Assembly (NCBI GenBank): GCA_003290165.1
Contig: QNQO01001171.1
Span: forward strand, 248,001-312,000
Length of the DNA stretch: 64,000 bases
Direction: 5' to 3'
DNA from: Berberis thunbergii
Lineage: Eukaryota > Streptophyta > Magnoliopsida > Ranunculales > Berberidaceae
Shown here: positions 43,701-53,981 of the stretch, piece by piece
Position numbering within the stretch: the first letter of the stretch is position 1
Layout of the letters: every line of letters starts with the position of its first letter
Notes under the pieces: generated by a model
The model's input: only the letters and a program-made list of their open reading frames with translations
What the model was told of the DNA's origin: nothing
Database searches by the model: none
Program-made: the position numbers and the translations under genes

Positions 43701-43824
43701 TTCAGAGATCAATTGGGAGCCAGTCGAGCATCTGCTGCTGTACCTCTCAAAGCTGGAAGAGTATTTGAAAAAAGTTCGCTGCGAGGGCGTCAGTGAATTG
43801 AGTGTGGGAGAGTGTCAGAACTAG
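40775..43824 (+). pseudogene. RT-RNase H-integrase-chromodomain remnants of chromovirus 2
   Basis: RT open from 40775 to 41725 (IDYRALNKVTIKNKYPLPLI; YLDDIVVYS), stop TGA, then RNase H 41741-42274. The integrase is broken into several pieces between 42307 and 43568 with TGA/TAG stops; it retains VSMDFITGLP and the IVSDRDARF motif but has lost continuity. The chromodomain lies at about 43616-43790. The 43824 end of the last frame lies just inside the 3' LTR. Confidence 0.85.
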
Positions 43825-44855
43825 TACCGTTGGTCAAGAAAATCAACGTCAGAGGCCTTTCAAAACTTTCCTAATGGTCTCAAAACTCAATGTTCCCATT
43901 TGAAAAATGCCCAAATGCTTAGCATCTATATTATAGGGGGAAGGTTTGAGCTATTGACTGTGAGGACGTGTTGCCTCCATTGCATAGTCGGGCCAGACTG
44001 TACCGCTAGCATTTTTATTATTTTCTTTGTGTTATTTTTCAACTTCAGACTTGTATTTCCATCGATCGATAGCATCGAAATAGTCTTGAGCAACGTCCTT
44101 CCGAACGTTCCTCCCCATTGTAATCTATTGAATGTTAATGAAAGCTTTTACTGACTATTGTGCATTGTTATATTGTCTACAGATTGATATTGTGCATTCT
44201 CAAGTTAATATTTATACCCGTTAAAATAACTATTTATAGACTTACTAGTACCGCACGGATTGCTAATCCGTGACACCTGGATACCAACTATTTACTGTTT
44301 CTTGGAGAAATTTGAAACCTGCAATTCATTTGGGTTGAAGACTTCGGTGTAACAGATAGAGAGTGACACTGGGCTGATTGGGAACCTTTATGCTAAAGCT
44401 TTGATATGATAGACAATGATCAAATGTCGACTACTAAAGGATAACTAAATTGTGCACTTTTTACATGTTTACACAATCAGATGCTCCGCAATATTAAAGT
44501 TTAAAATTTGGGTTGCATGGATATGGATATGGATATGGGTATGGAACGTAGGGAATGGATAAATTTCCAAATTTAAGTATATACATACAGGTAGAATATG
44601 TCTTTTAAAATAATAATAATAATAACAATATATATTTATAATAATATATATATGTTAAGACAATCATTTTTAACGAGTCATATTCATAAGTCATAAACAT
44701 AAATGCATTAAACACTAAAGTCATATGATTATCATTTCCTTAATTTGTTAAACATCAAAAAATTATCTAATTCATAAATATACGCATCATGGACATGCAC
44801 ATCAAAGAAAAATAGGGGAAAAAATGTGTTTGGCCATATTAAGGTTGTATCTTGG

Positions 44856-44967
44856 TGCCAATGGTAACTTGGTTTGATAGTTAAGGCTGTGGTGGTTTGA
44901 AACCCACATTTTGGGTTCTATACCCATCGGCGGCACGCTTGCTTTTCAAAAAAAAAAAAAAAAAAAA
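44856..44967 (+). mobile_element. tRNA-derived SINE with perfect 13-bp target duplication
   Basis: Box-A-like TGGTTTGATAGTTAAGG and box-B-like GGTTTGAAACC promoter, a 3' body related to 16440-16547 (GGGTTCTATACCCATCGG..ACGCTTGC) and a 20-A tail. GGTTGTATCTTGG occurs at 44843-44855 and 44968-44980. Copy 3 (about 47965-47995) reads through the same place without the SINE. Confidence 0.93.
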
Positions 44968-46230
44968 GGTTGTATCTTGGCCATTGACTATGAGATGACC
45001 CCTTAACGATATTCGGGATTTATTCGAAGTTTATCAGTGCCACATCGATATCAGAGGCGTATCCAATACGGGTACAATAGATTTGTTGGTATATGGGTGC
45101 TTCCTAGTCTAAAACTTTGACAAAATAGCATTTGTTATATATGCACCACTCAACTATTGAGAGGCCCTCAAATCATTTTAGCTTGGAGTCAACTTGAGGA
45201 AATTTACGCAACTATACAAAAAGCATATCTCTAACTTTCTTCTTCGAATTCCCTCATGCTTTCAAACTTGATTTTGTTGAATTTATATTAATTAATTAAA
45301 TTAGGGTGTGGACGTGTATATTCAATAATTTATATTTTATTCTAAAAATCAATAATAAGTAAAATTTAAGATTTTAGCCGATTTGATTAAAGATTTATAT
45401 TAATTAATTAAACTAGGGTGTGGATGCGTTAGTGTTTGACTGGGATTTTGATTATAACATGTAAACTTTAGAGGGTAAAATAAGAAAACCAAATTAATTA
45501 ACAAAAGATTAAATCCTCAATATTGAAAGTGCATGTTTATAGTTTATAGATAATTATGGTAACTTCAAATACATTATGTCAATATTTGAGATGGACTAGT
45601 TTTAATTGTAAAAAATATTAAATTTGGAGCGTAAAATTATAAAATAAAAATAAAAATATGTAATGGTATTTTTTCATTTAAAAAACACAAACACCCTTGT
45701 GGTTGGAGTGTGTGAGTAATGGTCCTAATGGAGGTGAAAATGGCTCACGAGAGTAGGATAAGATACATGCACAACAACTATTTGACGAGATGTTTCAAAG
45801 AAGAAATTTGATAACTTAAACACCGTTTAGTGTAAAAGATAGAGAGTGACATTGGGGTGATTGAATATGAGCCTTCATGCCAAAACTTAGACATGATAGG
45901 AAATAAGATGTCGATGGAGAGATTAGTAAAGGATAAGTATCATGTCAACATATCGAGATGACAGAGAATGCACACTCTCTTTGACAATTTAGAGTGGGTG
46001 TCAATATTGAAATGCTTGTATAATTCGAGTTTTTGAATGTGAGAGTGTATCTTTGCATTTTGTCTTTTGTTTGTTCTTATTATTGGGTTTTATAAGTTTA
46101 TTGTGATGGTGTGGGAATGAAATTTGTTTAGGTTGTGAAAATGGTTATGTAAAAGATGATAAGATCATATTCTTCCAACTGGTATCTATTTTCAGAGTGC
46201 TTAAGTCTTTTTCCGTCGAATCAATATTTT

Positions 46231-46755
46231 AGAGCATCTCCAATGAATCCCCTAAGGGGCTTATGTGAGAAAATACATGCTTTAATGAATTCTCTATTTT
46301 AACTTCACTTCCAACTTTTTCGTAAATTTAGGAGCAATCATATCATCCTCTAAATCTGAAATAACATTAAGATATTCCAATTCTTTAATTTTTCCAAATT
46401 AAAAATTAAACCAAAAATCAAAAGAAAAGAAACCCAAATCTTTTAATTAGTCAAATTTAATTAAATTAAAATTAATAATAGTATAATTAAAATAAAGTAT
46501 CTAAATAATAGTATAATTGAAATTAATAATATTATACATTTAAGTTAAAATTAATAATAATAAAATTATAGTTAGTTGAAATTAATATGAGTATACTAGT
46601 ATAACTTAAAATTAAATTAATATAGAAAGGTGAAAGATGTATTTAAATAATAATAAAATGTTAAAAATAAGAGATATGGTTGGAGTGATGAAGAAATAAG
46701 GTGAAAATAAATATGATTAATCCCCTATTTTAACTTTTACCATTAAAAATGCTTT
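46231..46755. mobile_element. MITE-like insertion (AGAGCATCTCCAATG type)
   Basis: About 525 bp present in copy 2 but absent at the matching point of copy 3 (49270-49290, ATCAATATCTTGACAATC). Left end AGAGCATCTCCAATGA; right end in reverse AAAGCATTTTTAATGG, a weak inverted match. The interior is extremely A/T-rich. A target duplication is not clear, so the superfamily is left open. A similar GAGAATCTCCAATGGG start occurs near 20273. Confidence 0.6.
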
Positions 46756-47075
46756 TGCCATCGTTTATACGATAACCACATAAACTAAGAAATACTTTGC
46801 TATAAGACAACCTAGTGCTAGCGGAAAGTAAATAATACATATAGTTGGCAAAAACGGAAGAAATTTTTTTTTTTTAAATCAACTTGATAGCTTATCTTTG
46901 GATGTAATATTGTATGAACTTGGTCTCTTATGACTCTAAGTAGTCTTGAGCTGCTAATGATATCGATTAAGGAAGGGCCTCAATCAAATGATATCGAAAC
47001 ACGTGCAAACCCATCATTTGATATCATGGAAACAAAAGAAACATATCTACGTTTTCTCTGTTATTTTTTTTTTTA

Positions 47076-47276
47076 GAGAGATTCTAAATGTCGGGGGAAA
47101 GGGCGAGGAAACGAGCGAGCGAAATGAGGTGGCGAGGTGAAAGCTGTTCATTTTTTTTGAGATGCGTGTGAAAAAAATTAATGCACAAATCTCGAGAAAA
47201 ATGAACGGCTTTCACCTCGCCACCTCATTTCCCTCGCTCGTTTCCTCACCCTTTCCCTCGACATTTAGAATTTCTC
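47076..47276. mobile_element. fold-back Mutator-like MITE 1 (201 bp)
   Basis: Begins GAGAGATTCTAAATGTCGGGGG and ends in its inverse. Flanked by TTTTTTTTA at 47067-47075 and 47277-47285. Almost the whole element is one hairpin: GCGAGGAAACGAGCGAG..GAGGTGGCGAGGTGAAAG pairs with the second half around a short centre. No coding content. Confidence 0.87.
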
Positions 47277-48792
47277 TTTTTTTTAATGGAAGAAAAATGT
47301 ACTTATGGTATCCAAAACTTTTACAACTTTCTTGACAAAATAACAAAACTCAGAGATCGTAAAAAATACACATAATTCAATACTCAGAACAAGAATACAA
47401 AAGTTACATGAATATAACATGGTTCTGCAAAGGCATATGTATATTTTATGTTCAAAATTAACTTATCCAATCCACACATATATATCTTAAGCATTTGATT
47501 AATTTTAATAATAATATTATTATTATTTTATTTTATTTATAAATATGACATTCCCCACATAAGCCAGGGAGCAATCCACTGAATGTGCAATTTTTACATA
47601 TTTACACATTTCAAATGCTCGATAGTAGTAAAGTGTAAAACCTGAGTTGCACGAATACAGATACGGGTGACAAACTACAAATTTCCAAAATTGATAATAC
47701 GGATATCAATAAAATATAATAATTATATATCAAAAATTGAAATATTGTAATATAGTTATTAATTAAAGAATCATATTTGTAAGGCACAAACATAAATATA
47801 AATCTATAAACACCAAAGTCATACAATTATCATTTGCTTAAACTATTAAACATTAAAAAGTTATCCTAGTTCATAAATATATGCATCATAAACATGCACA
47901 TCCCATAAAAGGTCTCCATATCTCATCCTAGCCTCACAATTTGAAGAAAAAAAATGTGTTTTGCCATATTAAAGTCATATATTGTCCATTGATCTTGAAA
48001 TACATTACACCTCATAATTATATTCCGAGTGTATCCGAGGTATATCAGTGGCGCATAGGTATGTTAGATTTTTGGTGTATCGGTGCCTCGCTTTTTCCAA
48101 AGTGTCAAGGAAATGGGCGGGGGAGATGGGTGGTGCCTTCCTAGTCTTTGACAAAAGAACATATGTATATGCGCACCACTCAACTGTTGAAAGGCCCTCC
48201 AATCATCTTAGCTTGGAGTCAACTTGAGGAACTTACCGCAACTATACAGTAAGCCCGTCTCGAACTTTCTTCTCTGAATTTGCTTCTGCTTGCAAACTTG
48301 ATTTTGTTGAATTCATATTGATCAATTAGATATATTTGTTGATTGGTTGGACTGTGTGAGTAATGGAGGTGAAATGGGCTTAAGAGAGTAGGATAAGATG
48401 CATGCACCCCAGTTATTTGACGAAATGTTTCTAAGAGTTTCCAAGAAGAAATTTGAAAACTTAAGACACCCGTTGGTGTAAAAGATAGAGACTGACACTG
48501 GGGTGATTGGGATATGAACCTTCATGCTAAAACTTTGATATGATAGGCAATCAAATGTCGACGTGGAGATTACTAAAGGATATAAACTATCTTATCAAAA
48601 TCTCAAGGTGATAGAGAATGCATATATATGCACTATCTTGATAGATTGTTGCTATCTTTGACAAAATTTAGAGTGCGTCAAAATTGAAATGCTTGTGGTG
48701 TACGGTTCGAGTTTTCAAATGTGTGTTTGCATTTTCTCTTATTTGTTCTTGTTATTGGGTTTATTGTGATGGTGTGGGGATGAATTTTGTTT

Positions 48793-48970
48793 GAGCTTTG
48801 CTACAGAGCGAGGGAGGGAGCGAGGGAAAAGGGGCGAGGGATGGGTGATAACCACCCATCCGCCTCGAGATGAGCGCATCAAATTTGAGTTGTGCGATGA
48901 CGCTCATCTCGAGGCGGATGGGTGGCTATCACCCATCCCTCGCTCCCTCCCTCGACCCCTAGAATTTTCC
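48793..48970. mobile_element. fold-back Mutator-like MITE 2 (178 bp)
   Basis: 9-bp duplication ATTTTGTTT at 48784-48792 and 48971-48979. Starts GAGCTTTGCTACAGAGCGAGGG and ends ..CCCTCGACCCCTAGAATTTTCC. Hairpin arms carry CGAGGGATGGGTGATA.CCACCCATCCGCC and its complement around GAGATGAGCG..CGCTCATCTC. The outer ends are more diverged than in the other copies. Confidence 0.86.
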
Positions 48971-48991
48971 ATTTTGTTTTGGTTGGGAAAA

Positions 48992-49183
48992 GAGCTTTTC
49001 TATGTGTCAAGGGAAAGGGCGAGGAAACCAGCGAGGTTTTTGAGGTGGCGGGGGGTGAACCGTTCACCCCCCATCGAGATGCGCGCGCGGAACACATCTC
49101 GAGGGGGGTGAATGGTTCACCCCCCGCCACCTCAAAAACCTCGCTGGTTTCCTCGCTCTTTCCCTCGACATTTAGAATTTCGC
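48992..49183. mobile_element. fold-back Mutator-like MITE 3 (192 bp)
   Basis: 9-bp duplication TTGGGAAAA at 48983-48991 and 49184-49192. Starts GAGCTTTTCTATGTGTCAAGGG, ends ..CCCTCGACATTTAGAATTTCGC. Arms contain GGGCGAGGAAACCAGCGAGG and GAGGTGGCGGGGGGTGAACC with complements. Only 21 bp separate it from MITE 2. Copy 2 of the tandem repeat has the empty site for both (about 46118-46148). Confidence 0.92.
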
Positions 49184-49350
49184 TTGGGAAAATGGTTATG
49201 TAAAAGCTGATACATGATATTCTTCCTACTAATGTCTATCTGCAGAAGAGTGCTCATGTCCTTAATCTATCAAATCAATATCTTGACAATCATTTATACA
49301 ACAACCACATAAGCCAAGAAATACTTTGCTGTAGGACACCCTGACATCTC

Positions 49351-50175
49351 AGTTTGGTGCTTGGAGCAAGGTTTTTTTTTTTTTTTAAAGAAGTAAACAA
49401 ATCAGAAAACAAGTATCATATCGTGTTCAGTATGGTCGAAGGGCCAGATAGATTAGTACAAGGCAACTTTGCAAAAGGAGAGGAGAATGTTGATCCAAAA
49501 ACATACAAGAAGAAAACTGAAATGTTCTTGAATCTATCCCAATTAGAAGCTCACAGCCACAAGGTGACTTTCACATCAACCCACAACTTATCTAATTGTT
49601 TCTGACTCTATTGTTCCCTTCCCTCCAAATAACTTGAATCAATCTATCTCAAATCCATCTTCCAAACAGAGAAAGATTGGAAGGGGGTTGTGAAAAAAGC
49701 ATATAATAGTTTGCTCTAATAAGGATCGAGAAAAAAGTTGGAGAAATTAGCTCTCACTTGAAACTCGGAATTGGAGAGATTAGCTCTCACTTGAAACTCA
49801 GACAACACAAGCACCGCTATAGCTGCCTGGCAAGGGGCAGTACAAAAGCATATAATAATCAGGAGATTCTTTTTGTTGCTGGCAAAGAACACAATGGTTG
49901 GAGAGCATGATCCCTCTCTTGTTGATGGAGTACTTTTCCATGAAGAACTGTCCACATAAAAATAGTTTGCTCTTGGAGGAATCTCCTTCATCGAGATGCA
50001 AGAATAATACATATTAATTAATGAATCATGTTCTTAAGCTATATATATAAATACCAAGACGTAATTTGACCCCCATTTCTTTGTTAGATTATGTATATTA
50101 TATTCATTTGGCTCTTAATGGGAGTATTACTTGTTAGAATTTTTATCAGTTTTTAGCTAAGCACATGTTGGAGGT
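49351..50175. other. intergenic with LINE remnant
   Basis: A T-run (49373-49386) is followed by sequence without recognised coding content up to 49797, including a 33-bp direct duplication of GAGATTAGCTCTCACTTGAAACTC (49745-49800). The LINE piece at 49798-50001 is listed separately. Confidence 0.5.
49798..50001 (-). pseudogene. LINE-type reverse-transcriptase zinc-ribbon (zf-RVT) fragment
   Basis: The minus strand reads KSKLFLCGQFFMEKYSINKR and HCVLCQQQKESPDYYMLLYC, with the layout of the zf-RVT domain found near the C-terminus of plant non-LTR retrotransposons and derived genes (F-L-W-x..I-x-T-x-x-x-L..R-G..C-x-x-C..HC). The expected histidine pair reads YY/YC here, so it is degraded. About 68 residues remain; the rest is lost. 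Confidence 0.55.
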
Positions 50176-50800
50176 GGCTACCATGCAAGGATTCATGAAC
50201 ACTGACACGCACATTGTGTCGGACACGACACGCCGACTCAACAATTTTCCAAAAACTATGACTTTGAGACACGTCGATACGTTATACTATTATTTAATGT
50301 CATATAAATATAAATAATAATCTAATAAAAATGCCTTTCTAGAGTGTTTGAAGAAGATGACACTCTATTGCAAGAAAAAAAATAAAGTAGAGAAAAAGTA
50401 GAGGAGAGAAAAAGCAAATGAGAGAAGAAGAAGTAAAGATTAAGAAACATAGACTACTCTATGATTCAGTGTCTTTTTCCCCTATTTGTCTTAAATTGTA
50501 ATTGAAGAATCATTCATTTCGGATGGATCAACAACCATTAAATTAGTTGGTTATTTGCAAACATCTAAAAGTAAAAAATAAAATAAAGTTGGTTTTCGAG
50601 TCTTGACTATGTCCTGACCAAGTTCCAGGTGTATCAGAGGCGTATCCGACATGTTGACCATATTGACCATATGTCTGACACCTATCCGACACGTTGACCA
50701 AGTGTCTGACCCGTGTCAAGCGAGTGTTAGGGTCGGATACATGTCGGACACAGGTACGACAAGTTTTCCAAAGAGTCCGTGCTTCCTTGCTGCCATGGTT
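50176..50800. mobile_element. possible TIR element rich in GTGTCNGACAC motifs
   Basis: Both edges carry related inverted sequence (CATGCAAGGATTCATGAACACTGACACG; reverse of right edge CATGGCAGCAAGGAAGCACGGACTC), and subterminal parts repeat GTGTCGGACACG and TCTGACACCTATCCGACACG many times in both orientations. The layout is typical of non-autonomous plant DNA elements. No target duplication was found, so limits are approximate. Confidence 0.45.
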
Positions 50801-50849
50801 TGTATTCAAAGAATATTTTTAGGCTTGTTGATAGTGGTGTGTGGGGCTT

Positions 50850-52760
50850 GAGTTGAAACTAGCCTTTTCTTTATTGCGATACATATAAACACACATGTTT
50901 TTTAAGCAAATACACCATTTTATATGCCAAATTGCATAAACTGAGTTTAACTTTTTTTTTTTTCAATCTATTAATCTGATTCAAGACGAAGGAGTCTTTT
51001 TTTTTTTTTTGGTGTCAATCTGTTAACGCAATGTTAACCTTTCTTCCCCTTCTCATATTATCAGCTGCTTCTGTCATTGGTACTGCCACTGAGCACCTCT
51101 TTGTGTTGTCTCTCACATTGATTCCCACCACCACATGTACATGTATAAGTATTTGACCTAAGTTGCTATGAACCATTTTATTCCTCAAACCTTTACAAAC
51201 CAGGATAGGATAAAAACTGTACCTGACTAGATGGTTTAATTTTTACCAAAATATCAGCCTTGTTGGTTTACAAAATCTGCAAAACATAAATGATTCATCT
51301 TGCATAGAATATGATTTTTGATGCTCTTGCATGGTAAAATTATGAAAGGCAGTAATCTTATAAATGTGATTCTTTCCCACCACATCACTACCATCGACAT
51401 CATTACACACCACCATCAATACCACCGCCATCACTGCAATGACTTTTCCATATGGTTTGAGACTGAAAACAATTTGATATTCTCCTAAATAGATTTTCAT
51501 TGGACCAATTTACCAATGATTCTCAAGTGTTCCTAATTGTCTCTTATTTATGAAATCTATTTGCGTTTTTGACAGATTTTCTGTAAACCAAATATGGTTT
51601 TACATCGTAAAAAATTAGTCGTAATTTTCGTATTCTCTTCTTTCTTGTTAACAAGCTTTAATTTTTCATGTATTTTCGTTTTTTGACTATGGTAAAATTA
51701 AAGAATTGGATTGACCAGCACTGGCATAAATGGTTCCAATTGTGGTACTATCTGAGAACCTAAACCTAAACCTACCCTTGGACACCCCAAGTCTCACTGA
51801 GCAATACCCCGGAGAAGATTTCCTTAAAGTCAAGTCCATCAACTGAGTAAGCTCCTCCTCTTCAGGTAATCCTCTCTCTGTTTCACATAGGGTTCAATTT
51901 TTATCGATTGATTCGAATCCAACAGTGCTAAAAAAGGTTGGGTTTTTGAAAAAATTGCACCCTTTTGAAACCCTTATTATTTAGAGTTTGCAGGGTAAAT
52001 GAACCACCTTTATCTTAAGCTGAAAATCCCAAATCTCAAAACTTCTAAAAAGTAAAAACTGTGAAGAACAAATCATCAAAGTTTACCCATTTGATCATTA
52101 ACTATTATTTATGTAAATTTCGTAAATTAGATCTTCTAGCAATATGAAGTTTCATTTTTTGTTTTGTAAGTTAATTAGCCATCTCTGCATGGTTACTGAT
52201 TCTCTGATTAAAAAATTATAAAGTTCAGTTTTTCATTTTATTGGGCATTCGAGATGGTTGAGTTTCATAAAATACCTGAGAAGGTATTGTGTTGGGTTTT
52301 TGAAGGCAGTGAGGTCTATATTGTCATGTTCAATTTGGAAAAGAAAAAAAAAAAACTGAGGAAGTTTAAAAGATGATTTTGCTCAATTGGGATGTTCTTA
52401 AAGGTTTTGAGGAGACTTTGGTTATTATCAAATTTGGAAACCTGAATTTTGGAATTGAATGTTATCTCATTTTAACCTTTAGAAGGAAAGAGTATACCAG
52501 ACTGCAAATGCACAACAGGCACAAATGAGAAGCTATTGTAGTGGAGTCTGGAGAGAATAACAGTGTAATATAAATTGTACCGGTACAGTGAAGTAGTAGA
52601 TCTTGTGGTTGTGTGTGTTTGGATTGGCAGGTTTTGGGTGTGGGGTGGGAGGGTTGGGTGTTGTTCTTTATGTATTGGATCAAAGGATCCCATTTTACTT
52701 CATAGAAATGCAAGGAAGAGAGATCTTATAAACTTTGTTTAGACAGAAGGTTTGATAAAC
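50850..52760 (+). repeat. duplicated MED28/folate-receptor-like locus, degenerate copy 1
   Basis: 50850-51010 matches the MED28 upstream region (about 52845-53040: TGCCAAATTGC.TAAACTGAG). Then, without MED28, 51050-51540 matches the sequence downstream of MED28 and of the copia insertion (54260 and 59994-60480: CATATTATCAGCTGCTTCTGTCATTG; CACCACTACCATCGACA). 51720-52100 matches the folate-receptor-like leader and first intron (61030-61490: CACCCCAAGTC.CACT.AGCAA). MED28 and the receptor first exon are missing here. Confidence 0.78.
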
Positions 52761-53143
52761 AAGAACAACTATGATTCACTTTGATCATGTCTGAAAAATC
52801 AAAATAGTCCTTGAGCAGCTGTAAGACACATTTGACTGCTTTCAAGTGTTTATTAAATTAAACCTTTTTGTTATTGTGATACATTATAAACCCACCATGT
52901 TTTGAAGCAAATGCAATTTAAATCAGTGTCCTTCAATTATTTTAATGTTTCTCTGCAGTTTTCTGTATGCCAAATTGCTTAAACTGAGCTTGGCTTTCTT
53001 GTCAATATGTTGACATGATTAAAGTCGAAAGTCCTTTTTTTTCCCTTCTATGTTTGCTGATTAAATCCAATATTCGGAAGCTTTGGGTTTCTTTATTAAG
53101 GGAAAGAACTTCTGCTGTGGCAATTTTATACTGAAGAAGAGAA

Positions 53144-53981
53144 ATGGCAGACAGACAACCAGTTGATCAACAACAACCAATGGATCAGCAAATGCAGACG
53201 CCACCATCTAAGGATGACATGTTTGCATGTGTGATGGCTTTGGAAGCAGCTCTTCTTCCGTGTTTGCCTGCAAGAGAGCTGCAAGCAATAGACCGCTCTC
53301 CTCAACCTTCTCATCAGAGTACGTGTTTACCGATCTCTTAGGTTTATTACTTTATTCCTGTGCTAGAGACGGCTATAAAAGAATAACTTCTAACTCAAGT
53401 GCATCTTATCCACTGCTTAGTTTTGTTGCTCGACTGTTCTATGGGGCCTGACTTTTTGTTAAACCTTAAACCTGTTGTTCATTGGTGAAATTAGACCAGC
53501 ATGATTTATTCATTGTAGGTTCATGACTCATATTATTAAAGTACGCCATAGCTTAATAGTTTATAGTCTCTGTTAAGCTTTTCAATATGTTGATGTGAAA
53601 TATTGATGTCCTACATGTTCCACATTGCTAGTAAACGATTAATCTATGTGGTTGCCTGCAGTTGATGTGGAGAGGCATGCAAGAGATTTCATGGAGGCTG
53701 CTAAAAAACTTCAAATGTATTTCATAGGGTTGCAACATGAAGACCAGCCCACCAAAGAAGAAACGCTTCAGAAGGTATTCCTTGATTTTTAAATTCAAGG
53801 ATGTCTCCTTTTGGAAACTCAAGAGACTTAATTTTTCCCTTTGTAGGAGATCGCAAAGATGGAGGAAGAGTTGCAGACAAAGACTGACCTGATCAACAAG
53901 CATGGAAAATTGATAGACAGTTGGAGGAAAGAGTTGAAAGAACAGTTGGATACACACATCACAGAGCTCGAGAAGGTCTGA
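53144..53981 (+). CDS. MED28: Mediator complex subunit 28
   Basis: Three exons: 53144-53318, 53662-53774 and 53847-53981, 141 codons with stop (140 residues), the normal plant MED28 size. A glutamine-rich start (DRQPVDQQQPMDQQMQ) is followed by FACVMALEAALLPCLPAREL, then the first intron inside the Ile codon of HQ/IDVERHARDF, then FIGLQHEDQPTKEETLQK and a coiled-coil-like C-terminus (EIAKMEEELQTKTDLINKHG; DSWRKELKEQL). Splice sites are AGA/GTACGT, CTGCAG/TT, AAG/GTATTC and TTGTAG/GAG. MED28 is a small Mediator head-region subunit linking transcription factors to RNA polymerase II in the nucleus. No defects; an upstream duplicate of the locus has lost this gene. Confidence 0.93.

Larger units (their letters stand above)
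39090..44275 (+). mobile_element. Ty3/gypsy chromovirus 2, decayed, 5' LTR truncated
   Basis: 5' LTR reduced to 51 bp (39090-39140, ..CCGCACGGATTGCTAGTCCGTGACA); full 3' LTR 43813-44275 (463 bp, TGTCAGAACTAGTACCG..CCGTGACA). The primer-binding site TGGTATCAGAGCC follows at 39144. The polyprotein is on the plus strand with many stops: gag from 39168 (stop at 39246, another at 39687), zinc knuckle CIICTSRDHPTIKCP, protease LLDSGATNNFIAP, RT (VAVYLDDIVVYS), RNase H (VQTDASDYALGGVLLQ), integrase (SMDFITGLP, VVDRFSNYV) and chromodomain (KYLVKWQDEPPSEINWEPVE). Older than the 23704-29835 element and from a different lineage by sequence. Confidence 0.92.
44276..46956 (+). repeat. tandem non-coding repeat: end of copy 1, then copy 2
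   Basis: 44276-44450 completes copy 1 (GAGAGTGACACTGGGCTGATTGG.., TTGATATGATAGACAATGATCAAATGTCGA). Copy 2 (about 44450-46956) repeats TTTACACAATCAGATGCTCCGCA, CACCACTCAACTATTGAGAGGCCCTC (45146), GGAGGTGAAAATGGCTCACGAGAGTAGG (45729) and GACATTGGGGTGATTGAATATGAGCCTTCATGC (45847). It carries a SINE and a 525-bp MITE-like insert absent from copy 3. Confidence 0.78.
46957..49350 (+). repeat. tandem non-coding repeat, copy 3
   Basis: Matches copy 1 from AATGATATCGAAACACGTGCAAA (46990) through ATAAGCCAGGGAGCA (47559), and copy 2 through AACACCAAAGTCATACAATTATCATTTGC (47809), CACCACTCAACTGTTGAAAGGCCCTCC (48173) and GGAGGTGAAATGGGCTTAAGAGAG (48365). It ends CCACATAAGCCAAGAAATACTTTGCTGTAGG (49306). 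Contains three fold-back elements. No gene recognised. Confidence 0.8.

Noticed and set aside
49441..49605. Reading frame starting MVEGPDRLVQGNF
   Set aside because: No recognised family, no splice context, in non-coding DNA between a repeat and a LINE remnant.
50200..50760. CRISPR-like or satellite array from repeated GTGTCGGACAC
   Set aside because: Repeats are in both orientations with irregular spacing and this is a plant nuclear genome; fits subterminal repeats of a DNA element.
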